This document shows, piece after piece, positions 37,124-44,591 of a stretch of 64,000 bases of DNA. Every line of letters begins with the position of its first letter. Positions within the stretch are counted from its first letter, which is position 1. The notes below the pieces were generated by a model that did no database searches, had not been told where the DNA came from, and saw nothing but the letters and a program-made list of their open reading frames with translations. Source of the stretch: Dyadobacter psychrophilus (GTDB lineage Bacteria > Bacteroidota > Bacteroidia > Cytophagales > Spirosomataceae); contig NZ_FUZA01000002.1 in NCBI RefSeq assembly GCF_900167945.1, positions 1,364,001-1,428,000 on the forward strand. The letters run 5' to 3'. The translations under genes were made by a program, and so were the position numbers.

Positions 37124-39820
37124 ATGTACACTAAAAAACAATGGTCTAAACTTCCTATGACACTCGCCGTGCTGCTTGCAGTAGGCGTTTTTTGTGGAGT
37201 TATGCTCAGTAACCGAACCGCGAAACATCGTCCGCCTGGTAACAAAGTGGATAAATTAAAATTACCCGATGGCTTCAAAGCTGAACACTTGTACAGCCCT
37301 TCGGAAGCGAAAAATGGCTCCTGGGTTTCCATGGCTTTTGACGACAAAGGGAGAATGATCACGTCTGATCAGTATGGATTTCTTTACCGCCTGGAATTGC
37401 CTCCGATCGGTTCAACGGCGGCTCCAAAAGTTGAAAAACTCATAGTTGGCGACAAAGCCGATACAGCGAAAGTAAATCTCGGCGCTGCGCAAGGTTTACT
37501 ATATGCATTTAATAGCCTGTATGTTGTAGTTAACAACCGTTCATCGGACAAAATCCCGAATGGCAGCGGGGTTTATCGTTTACAAGACACCAACAATGAT
37601 GATCAGTTTGATAAAGTGACTTTACTAAAAGCCACAAAAGGCGAAGGGGAGCACGGACCGCACAGCATTATCCTGTCTCCGGATAAAAAATCGCTTTTTG
37701 TTGTAGCAGGAAATCATACCGATTTGCCTCAGATGGATTCATACAGACTGACTCCAAACTGGAAAGACGACAATCTTTTTCCTTTAATAAAAGACCCACG
37801 CGGCCATGCCAATGACCGCATGGCGCCAGGAGGCTGGATTGTTGAAACAGATCCGGAAGGAAAAAAATGGGAGCTGAGAACTGCCGGTTTTAGAAATCCT
37901 TATGACATTGCATTCAACGAAGCGGGTGATCTTTTCACGTACGATTCGGATATGGAATGGGATTTCGGACAGCCGTGGTATCGCCCTACGAGAGTTTGTC
38001 ATGCAGTAAGCGGTGGCGAGTTCGGATGGAGGACTGGATCGGGTAAATGGCATCCGTCATTCCCTGACAACCTGCCTGCGCTACAAAACATCGGTCAGGG
38101 ATCACCAACTAATCTGATCTATCTTAAAGACGCCCGTTTCCCAGAGAAATATAAAAATACGCTGCTTGCATTTGACTGGAGTTTCGGAATAATGCATGCA
38201 TTGCACCTGAAACCGAGCGGATCAACTTATTCTGCTGAACATGAGGAATTTATCTCAGGTTCTCCGCTACCGCTTACGGACGGACAGATTGGACCTGACG
38301 GAGCACTTTACTTCTTAACAGGGGGTCGCCGTCTGGAATCTGATCTGTATCGTGTATATCACAAAGATTACCAAAACATTGCTGCTGGTTCGAATGTTGT
38401 AAAACCGGTAATTACGCCTGAACATAAGCTTCGTACTGAACTCGAAAGTTTTCATGCAAAAAAGGATCCTAAGGCTGTTGATGTGGCCTGGCCAAACCTG
38501 AAACACCCGGACAGGTTCGTTCGTTATGCAGCTCGGATTGCAATTGAACATCAGCCGGTTGAACAATGGAAATCAAAAGTTTTGGCTGAAAAAGATCCAC
38601 AAACGTTGATCTATGGTGCGCTCGCATTAGCCCGCCAGGGAGATGCAGCGGTAAAGAATGATCTTTACAAAGCACTAACGAAAATTGACTATTCCAAGCT
38701 GACAGATACAAAAAAAGCGGATCTTCTTAGAACTTTTGAAGTTGCGTTGTTCCGTTTCGGACAACCCGATGCTGCAACCAAGACAGCAGTTGTAAGTTAT
38801 CTGAATCCAAACTATCCTTCAAAATCGCCAGAAATTAACCGCTTGTACAGTAAGATACTGGTGTTCCTTGAAGTTCCGAAAACGGCAGAAAGAACATTGG
38901 CATTGTTAAAATCAGAGAAATTTGATGATAAAGACAATGTTCCTGCAACTGCTTCCTCTGATCTGATCCTTAGAAATCCACAATATGGTTTGGATATCGC
39001 TGGCTTGCTTGCCAAACTTCCGCCTGCACAGCAAACATTCTATGCCATGGTATTAAGCGGTGACAAAACAGATTGGACACCGGCTTTGCGCGACGAGTAT
39101 TTCAAATGGTTTAACACTGCTTTCAGTTATAAAGGGGGTAGGAGCTACATCGGATTTATTGATAAAGCACGCCAGCGTGCATTAGCTAATGCACCGAAAG
39201 AGAAATTTGATTATTATAATGATCTTTCCGGAGCCAAGTTGTTGACAGCCAGCGGAAATGATATCGCTAATGTCTACGCGCCAAAAGGCCCGGGACGTCA
39301 ATGGAAGGTTGATGACGCAGTAAAACTGGTTCAGGATAGCTTGAAAAACCGTGATTTTGACCGTGGAAAACTGATCTTCTCAGCAGTAATTTGTGACAAA
39401 TGCCACACAATTCAAGGCGAAGGAGCAGATGTTGGACCGGAATTAACTCAATTGGGCACGCGTTTTAGCGCAAAGGACATGTTGGAAGCGATTATTGTTC
39501 CGAACAAGGCTGTATCTGATCAGTACGCTTCAACGATTTACACATTGAAAGATGGTCAGTCTGTATTGGGTCGTCAGATGAATGAAGATGCTAATTTCTA
39601 TTACATCGCTCAAAATCCTTTTGACTCGAAAACGATCCGGAAAATCGGCAAGAAGACCGTAGCATCCACGAAAATTTCGCCTGAATCAATCATGCTTCCC
39701 GGATTGATCAACGGATTGAATCCGAATGAATTGAGGGATCTTGTTGCTTATCTGATGGCAGGAGGCAATAAAAACAACCCGATTTACACAGAAGCTGCGA
39801 CTCCAAAAGGCGGTAAATAG
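37124..39820 (+). CDS. PVC-type beta-propeller dehydrogenase-like protein with C-terminal cytochrome c
   Basis: An 898-residue exported protein with an N-terminal membrane or signal segment (LPMTLAVLLAVGVFCGVML). Residues 45-420 look like a beta-propeller of the glucose/sorbosone-dehydrogenase type (LPDGFKAEHLYSPSEAKNGS, GEGEHGPHSIILSPDKKSLF, AGFRNPYDIAFNEAGDLFTYDSDMEWD, DGQIGPDGALYFLTGG). A helical HEAT-like middle part (about 440-700) follows, and then a cytochrome c domain with heme motif CDKCH (757-761). Such proteins are expected to oxidise a substrate in the periplasm and pass electrons to heme c. The cofactor and substrate are not evident. It has its own copy of the shared element and is followed by a terminator and two isomerase genes. 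Confidence 0.85.
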   Translation: MYTKKQWSKLPMTLAVLLAVGVFCGVMLSNRTAKHRPPGNKVDKLKLPDGFKAEHLYSPSEAKNGSWVSMAFDDKGRMITSDQYGFLYRLELPPIGSTAAPKVEKLIVGDKADTAKVNLGAAQGLLYAFNSLYVVVNNRSSDKIPNGSGVYRLQDTNNDDQFDKVTLLKATKGEGEHGPHSIILSPDKKSLFVVAGNHTDLPQMDSYRLTPNWKDDNLFPLIKDPRGHANDRMAPGGWIVETDPEGKKWELRTAGFRNPYDIAFNEAGDLFTYDSDMEWDFGQPWYRPTRVCHAVSGGEFGWRTGSGKWHPSFPDNLPALQNIGQGSPTNLIYLKDARFPEKYKNTLLAFDWSFGIMHALHLKPSGSTYSAEHEEFISGSPLPLTDGQIGPDGALYFLTGGRRLESDLYRVYHKDYQNIAAGSNVVKPVITPEHKLRTELESFHAKKDPKAVDVAWPNLKHPDRFVRYAARIAIEHQPVEQWKSKVLAEKDPQTLIYGALALARQGDAAVKNDLYKALTKIDYSKLTDTKKADLLRTFEVALFRFGQPDAATKTAVVSYLNPNYPSKSPEINRLYSKILVFLEVPKTAERTLALLKSEKFDDKDNVPATASSDLILRNPQYGLDIAGLLAKLPPAQQTFYAMVLSGDKTDWTPALRDEYFKWFNTAFSYKGGRSYIGFIDKARQRALANAPKEKFDYYNDLSGAKLLTASGNDIANVYAPKGPGRQWKVDDAVKLVQDSLKNRDFDRGKLIFSAVICDKCHTIQGEGADVGPELTQLGTRFSAKDMLEAIIVPNKAVSDQYASTIYTLKDGQSVLGRQMNEDANFYYIAQNPFDSKTIRKIGKKTVASTKISPESIMLPGLINGLNPNELRDLVAYLMAGGNKNNPIYTEAATPKGGK

Positions 39821-39863
39821 ATCATCGTTTTTTTGAGTAGATTATGTTTTATTGAACTTAATA

Positions 39864-39899
39864 TAGTGGTGCAGGGATTCCTTGCACCACTACTTTTTT
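39864..39899 (+). terminator. Intrinsic terminator between the propeller gene and the isomerases
   Basis: Perfect 10-bp stem TAGTGGTGCA / TGCACCACTA with a 9-nt loop, followed by ACTTTTTTA. It ends only about 22 nt before the first isomerase start. Confidence 0.8.
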
Positions 39900-39921
39900 A
39901 TCCAGTTCCACAATTTTCAGC

Positions 39922-40821
39922 ATGCAAATGAAACGTATCGAAAGACGTTCTGTTTTAAAAAATATCGCCGCTGGTGCGGGATTGATGACCTTACCGGTTT
40001 CCCTGGCGGAAGCATTCGCCGCATCGGAAAAGGCACTTGGACCGAAGCTGAATGGTAAGATCAATCACTCTGTTTGTAAGTGGTGCTACGGAAAGATTCC
40101 GTTAGAGACATTCGCACAGGATTGTAAAAAGATTGGGTTAACATCCATTGAACTTTTAGGGCCTGCTGAATGGCCGGTTATCAAAAAATACGGCCTGACG
40201 TGCGCTTTACCCTGGGGCGAAGGGCTTACCAGGAACATTGAAAAGGGTTTCAACGATCCCGCCAACCACGAAGAACTGATCAAAGGCTTCGAAGATGTGA
40301 TTCCAAAAGTACAGGCAGCAGGCTATGACAAGATCATATGTTTTTCGGGAAACCGCCGCGGAATGTCGGACACCGATGGCCTGCGTAACTGCGCCGTTGG
40401 ACTCAAAAGGCTCATTCCAATCGCAGAAAAGCACAATGTAACATTGGTAATGGAGTTGCTGAACAGCAAAGTGAACCACCGGGATTACCAGTGTGACCGG
40501 ACGGAGTGGGGGGCAGCCCTTTGCGAAATGGTAGGATCCGAAAAATTCAGACTCCTTTACGACATTTACCACATGCAGATCCAGGAAGGCGACGTAATTG
40601 CAACAATCAAAAAATACCACAAATACATTGCTCATTATCACACGGGCGGCGTTCCGGGACGTAACGAAATTGACGAAACACAGGAACTTTACTACCCGTC
40701 GATCATGAAGGCAATTGTGGAAACGGGTTACAAAGGCTTTGTGGGTCAGGAGTTTATCCCAAGCCGCAAAGATGACATTGCTTCTCTGAAACAAGGCGTT
40801 ACCATTTGTGACATCGCCTGA
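39922..40821 (+). CDS. Tat-exported sugar isomerase/epimerase-like TIM-barrel protein (1)
   Basis: A 299-residue protein. An N-terminal twin-arginine-type signal (KRIERRSVLKNIAAGAGLMTL) predicts export. The rest is a TIM barrel of the xylose-isomerase-like/hydroxypyruvate-isomerase family. Conserved segments include LTSIELLG, ICFSGNRRGMSDTDGL, VTLVMELLNSKVNH (metal-binding Glu), LLYDIYHMQIQEGDV (metal-binding Asp) and GFVGQEFIPS (final Glu). The reaction is probably isomerisation or epimerisation of a small sugar or hydroxy-keto acid. The export signal is unusual for a metabolic isomerase and points to periplasmic processing of the same substrate as the neighbours. An ATG at 39928 is an alternative start. 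Confidence 0.85.
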   Translation: MQMKRIERRSVLKNIAAGAGLMTLPVSLAEAFAASEKALGPKLNGKINHSVCKWCYGKIPLETFAQDCKKIGLTSIELLGPAEWPVIKKYGLTCALPWGEGLTRNIEKGFNDPANHEELIKGFEDVIPKVQAAGYDKIICFSGNRRGMSDTDGLRNCAVGLKRLIPIAEKHNVTLVMELLNSKVNHRDYQCDRTEWGAALCEMVGSEKFRLLYDIYHMQIQEGDVIATIKKYHKYIAHYHTGGVPGRNEIDETQELYYPSIMKAIVETGYKGFVGQEFIPSRKDDIASLKQGVTICDIA

Positions 40822-40845
40822 TATTCATTTCAAATATTTACTAAA

Positions 40846-41712
40846 ATGTCTACGAGACGATCTGTTTTAAAAAGTTTAGCGGCAGGCACCGGCGTGTTTT
40901 CGCTTTCCGAAGTTTTTGCTGCCAACGAAAAAGCGTTGGGTGCAAAGCTGAATGGTAAGATCAATCATTCCGTTTGTAAATGGTGTTATGGCAAAATTCC
41001 GCTTGATACTTTCGCACAGGAATGTAAGCAAATGGGAATTACATCCATTGAACTCCTGGGGCCGGACGACTGGCCCACGCTCAAGAAATATGGACTGACC
41101 TGTGCTTTGCCAAATGGCGCCGGGATGGGGATCGAAAAAGGCTTCAATGATCTCGCATTACATGACGAGCTCGTAAAAAGTTACGAAGATCTGTTCCCGA
41201 AATTAAAAGAAGCCGGGTACACAACCGTCATTTGTTTTTCAGGAAACCGACGCGGCATGTCCGACATTGACGGCATGCGCAACTGCGCTATCGGACTCAG
41301 AAGGTTGATGCCATCCGCGGAAAAATACGGAATCACAATGATCATGGAACTGCTAAACAGCAAAGTGAATCACAAAGATTACATGTGCGACCACACATCG
41401 TGGGGAGCTGGCTTGTGCGAAATGGTTGGTTCACAGCACTTTAAGTTGCTTTATGACATTTACCACATGTCCATTATGGAAGGCGACGTTATCGCGACTA
41501 TTAAAAAATACCATAAATACATCGGACATTATCACACTGGGGGAGTTCCCGGGAGAAATGAGATAGACGAAGGCCAGGAGTTATATTATCCGGCCATCAT
41601 GAAAGCCATTGTTGACACAGGCTTCAAAGGTTATGTTGCTCAGGAATTCATTCCAAAAAGAGAGCCGCTCGCTTCGCTAAAACAATGTGTTCAGATTTGC
41701 GATATTGCATAA
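40846..41712 (+). CDS. Tat-exported sugar isomerase/epimerase-like TIM-barrel protein (2)
   Basis: A 288-residue tandem paralogue of the preceding gene. It has nearly identical blocks (GAKLNGKINHSVCKWCYGKIP, GMSDIDGMRNCAIGLRRLMP, YDIYHMSIMEGDVIATIKKYHKYI, HYHTGGVPGRNEIDEGQELYYP) and its own short twin-arginine signal (STRRSVLKSLAAGTG). The same Glu/Asp/Glu metal residues are kept, so both copies should be active. They start 24 nt apart and surely form one operon. The duplication could give different substrate preference or a heteromer. Confidence 0.85.
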   Translation: MSTRRSVLKSLAAGTGVFSLSEVFAANEKALGAKLNGKINHSVCKWCYGKIPLDTFAQECKQMGITSIELLGPDDWPTLKKYGLTCALPNGAGMGIEKGFNDLALHDELVKSYEDLFPKLKEAGYTTVICFSGNRRGMSDIDGMRNCAIGLRRLMPSAEKYGITMIMELLNSKVNHKDYMCDHTSWGAGLCEMVGSQHFKLLYDIYHMSIMEGDVIATIKKYHKYIGHYHTGGVPGRNEIDEGQELYYPAIMKAIVDTGFKGYVAQEFIPKREPLASLKQCVQICDIA

Positions 41713-41719
41713 CTGATGA

Positions 41720-41755
41720 ACAGCGAGATTGTTTATTCAAACACAATCTCGCTGT
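41720..41755. terminator. Bidirectional terminator-like hairpin between isomerase 2 and the DKNYY lipoprotein
   Basis: Perfect 13-bp stem ACAGCGAGATTGT / ACAATCTCGCTGT with a 10-nt loop. Its right half is also the coding sequence for the last residues of the reverse gene. Confidence 0.6.
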
Positions 41756-42662
41756 CATTACAATATTTGTATTTTTTCCCAACCGGAAATCTGGCCGGGT
41801 CCGCGTTAGGGATAATTTTGTGCTGATGATAAACGCGCTTGTCATCGCAACTGCAATGATGCTCTTCGCTGATAATCTTAAATGTTCCGGGATTGGCATC
41901 AGTTAATTTTTCACCTCGCCAAAAAACGGATGATTTGTCTCGTGTGTAATATCGAGTAAGAACATCGAAACTTCTTGTATCCACATTCTTAATTCTTTCC
42001 AGTCGGGCATCTTGCAAAATGAACGCCTGCGATTTATCGACGGCATATCCATGTTGCAATGGTTTGAATGAATTCACGTCGACCGAATCGATTCTGATGT
42101 CGTTAGCGATAATGCCTTTGGAGTCGCTGAAATATTTTATGTATCCAAATTCACCGATAAATTTCAAGTTGTCCGGATCATCCGAAACAATATACCCGCC
42201 GCGATAAACGTGCTTTCTATCTTTATAAAGTCCTCCTTCAACTTTTGTAAAATGTTGAGCGTCATCAGACAAGATTGACCATTTTGAAAAAACATGCTTA
42301 GCGTCCTTGCTCAGGGAACCTTCCAAAATTTGAAAAGTCTGAGAATCTGCACGCTTAATTAGCCAGCCTTCGTAATAAACAACTTTGTCATCACCGGCAT
42401 ATTCAGAGGCACTTTCATAACCAGGAAATCGCTTATCAAAGACGACAAATTTATCCGCATTCGCGCTGGTCAATTCGTAGAGAGATGCATTGCTGAAACC
42501 GCCATACCAGTAAGCTTTTCCGTTCTTTACGTAATATCCACGAGCTGTAAGTAAACCGGGCTTGAATCCGGATTTCTGATCAGAGCAAGACAACAAGTTC
42601 GAAAAAAATCCAAGTAAGCCCATGAGCAAAGCAATGTGTTGAAGCTGACCTTTGAAAGCCAT
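41733..42662 (-). CDS. DKNYY-repeat lipoprotein
   Basis: A 309-residue protein with a signal peptide and lipobox (NLLSC, Cys about 26). Several repeats of about 45 residues of the DKNYY family follow (AKHVFSKWSILSDDAQHF, RKHVYRGGYIVSDDPDNL, KSSVFWRGEKLTDANPGTF). DKNYY repeats form beta-rich units of unknown function on bacterial surfaces or in the periplasm. There is a cluster of Cys/His near the end (EEHHCSCDDKRVYHQH), which may bind metal or be disulphide-linked. It is a single gene on the reverse strand, convergent with the isomerase operon. Confidence 0.75.
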   Translation of the reverse strand: MAFKGQLQHIALLMGLLGFFSNLLSCSDQKSGFKPGLLTARGYYVKNGKAYWYGGFSNASLYELTSANADKFVVFDKRFPGYESASEYAGDDKVVYYEGWLIKRADSQTFQILEGSLSKDAKHVFSKWSILSDDAQHFTKVEGGLYKDRKHVYRGGYIVSDDPDNLKFIGEFGYIKYFSDSKGIIANDIRIDSVDVNSFKPLQHGYAVDKSQAFILQDARLERIKNVDTRSFDVLTRYYTRDKSSVFWRGEKLTDANPGTFKIISEEHHCSCDDKRVYHQHKIIPNADPARFPVGKKYKYCNDSEIVFE

Positions 42663-43003
42663 ATTGGTTCGGAATTAAATTTCTCAAATATGAAAACTCG
42701 TTTCATCAATTGCCGTTTTTGTTTATCGAGTGGCGATTTTAATTAGCCAAAGGCAGTTTTGAGGTTAATTGATCACAAAATTCAAAATCATCCCCACAAT
42801 TATAAACACTTGAAAAGCACCCATTTTCCACTCAGAATCAGCTTACTAGAATCATATCCACTCATTTTGATGCCCCTTAGGATTGAATGAATTCCTATAA
42901 CCCGCATCTCATTACGATATGCTAAATTCTAAGGAACATTAAGTCGCTACAGTTCAAGTCGACATTTGTTGTATAATTTATATTATGTTAAATAGACTAT
43001 CTA
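42663..43003. other. 341-bp intergenic region with nothing recognised
   Basis: AT-rich DNA between the 5' end of the DKNYY gene and the terminator of the TPR gene. It must contain the DKNYY promoter, but I see no clear TTTG/TAnnTTTG pair and no credible ORF. Confidence 0.4.
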
Positions 43004-43042
43004 ACAATAAAACAGGTGCCTACTCAGCACCTGTTTTATTGT
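43004..43042 (-). terminator. Terminator of the reverse TPR gene
   Basis: Perfect 16-bp stem ACAATAAAACAGGTGC / GCACCTGTTTTATTGT with a 7-nt loop, just after the stop of the reverse gene at 43058. Confidence 0.85.
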
Positions 43043-43057
43043 ATATTCCGAAACCTA

Positions 43058-44518
43058 TTACTCCTCAACGCAAGCAACACCTTTTCCAGCGAACTGTTCA
43101 AGGACTCCGTTTACAGTAGTCAAGTTTTCCTTCGCTTCGGCTTCGTCTTTTGCCTGGATTGCTTTTTCAAAATATGGCTTAGCCTTTTTGAATTTTCCGC
43201 AAACACGACCTTCAACTTCTTTACCACGTTGCTGATATTCCGTCATGTTCATATTATCAACTTCGCCTTTCAATTGAACAGCTTCGTTGAAATAGAAAAC
43301 ACCTAGATTATACAATGCATCGTAGTTAGCTCCGTCGATCTCCAATGCTTTTTTGTAGTTAGCAATTGCTTTGTCGCTCGCATCTTTCTGCTTTGCTTTC
43401 AAGTCGTTCAGTTTTTGTTCTGAACCAGACGATGCGCTGCTAGCTGCTGCTTCGGTTGCTGTTTTAACTTCGCCTTCCATTGTTGCAATGGTCGCCAATG
43501 TTTCTTTTTTCTTCGTATTAACCTCAGCAAGCTGACGTTTCAGATCTGCATTTTTTGGTTGCTTCTTAATCAAAGCACTGATACGCTTCACTTCACCGTC
43601 ATAAACTTCGATTTTGCCTTTTTCAGCTTCTAGGTTTTTTGTAAGGCTTGCAGCAGATTTGCTTCCAGAACCCATCTTCGCACTCAATTGCTTTACGCTG
43701 TCAGCAGCAGTTCTTTGCATGTTATCGTAAAGAATTGCGAGGTTAACCACATTCTGAATATTTTTTGGATCAGCTTGCGCCAAAGCTTCCAGCTCACTGA
43801 TTGCTTTTGATTCATTGCCGGATGCCAAAAGAATATTAACAACTTCTGCTTTAAGATCTTTGTTGTCAGGAGCTTGTTTCAAGCCCATGTTCAAAGCCTC
43901 AATTGCTTTGTCGAAGTTTTTCTCTTCTCTGTATAATTGCGCCAGACCATAAAATACGCTTGGGTCTTTTCCACCATTTGCAGCATATTTTTCAAACTGC
44001 GTTTTTGCAACATCCTTTTTATCAAGTTGTTGCGCAGCAATTCCACCATAAAGTGAAGCTAGTGTATCTTTCTTATTGATCTCCTGCGCAGCCGTGAACA
44101 TTTCAAGCGCACCTGTCAGATTTTTCGCCTGATACTTCTCCGCTCCTTGCTTTACGAATGCATTGAAAAGTTGAGTACCTTCACCACCGGCAATCACATT
44201 TTCAGCTTCTTTTGCAGATTTGCCAGGCTCTCCTTTCTTAGTCTTATCAAGCTCCACAACCTTTTTGTAAGCTTCCAAAGATGTCTTAGCCGCGCTCGAA
44301 TCTACTTCTGAACCTTGAAGAGCTATATTTTCATACAATTTTGCTCTTTCCATCCAGTATGAAGCTTTTGCGCTACTTTTTGGATCACTCAGGTCTTTAT
44401 CGCTTTTCTCTTTATCCTTACGAAACTGATCTACCACAACCTTATTAGCAGCATCGTCCTGCGCGAACGCGGACATACTGAAAAGGGTAAGTGCAGAAAC
44501 AAAAAACAGTTTTTTCAT
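43058..44518 (-). CDS. Periplasmic TPR protein
   Basis: A 486-residue protein with a clear signal peptide (MKKLFFVSALTLFSMSAFAQ). Tetratricopeptide repeats include YQAKNLTGALEMFTAAQEI, FYGLAQLYREEKNFDKAIEALNMGL and NYKKALEIDGANYDALYNLGVFYF. A coiled-coil-like charged segment (about 300-375) rich in Lys/Glu lies in the middle. It is probably a periplasmic scaffold. The partner is unknown. It lies downstream of gyrA on the same strand, but it has its own promoter-like sequence in the 73-nt gap and its own terminator. Confidence 0.85.
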   Translation of the reverse strand: MKKLFFVSALTLFSMSAFAQDDAANKVVVDQFRKDKEKSDKDLSDPKSSAKASYWMERAKLYENIALQGSEVDSSAAKTSLEAYKKVVELDKTKKGEPGKSAKEAENVIAGGEGTQLFNAFVKQGAEKYQAKNLTGALEMFTAAQEINKKDTLASLYGGIAAQQLDKKDVAKTQFEKYAANGGKDPSVFYGLAQLYREEKNFDKAIEALNMGLKQAPDNKDLKAEVVNILLASGNESKAISELEALAQADPKNIQNVVNLAILYDNMQRTAADSVKQLSAKMGSGSKSAASLTKNLEAEKGKIEVYDGEVKRISALIKKQPKNADLKRQLAEVNTKKKETLATIATMEGEVKTATEAAASSASSGSEQKLNDLKAKQKDASDKAIANYKKALEIDGANYDALYNLGVFYFNEAVQLKGEVDNMNMTEYQQRGKEVEGRVCGKFKKAKPYFEKAIQAKDEAEAKENLTTVNGVLEQFAGKGVACVEE

Positions 44519-44556
44519 AAATATTAAACTTTGGTTGTGATTGATTGTTCGAATTT

Positions 44557-44589
44557 TAAATATAAATCAATTAATATAATTTTTACAAA
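44557..44589 (-). promoter_or_regulatory. Probable promoter of the periplasmic TPR gene
   Basis: On the reverse strand, TTTG (complement of 44586-44589), a 21-nt spacer and TATATTTA (complement of 44557-44564), one base off TAnnTTTG. It lies in the gap between gyrA and the TPR gene. Confidence 0.5.
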
Positions 44590-44591
44590 AA

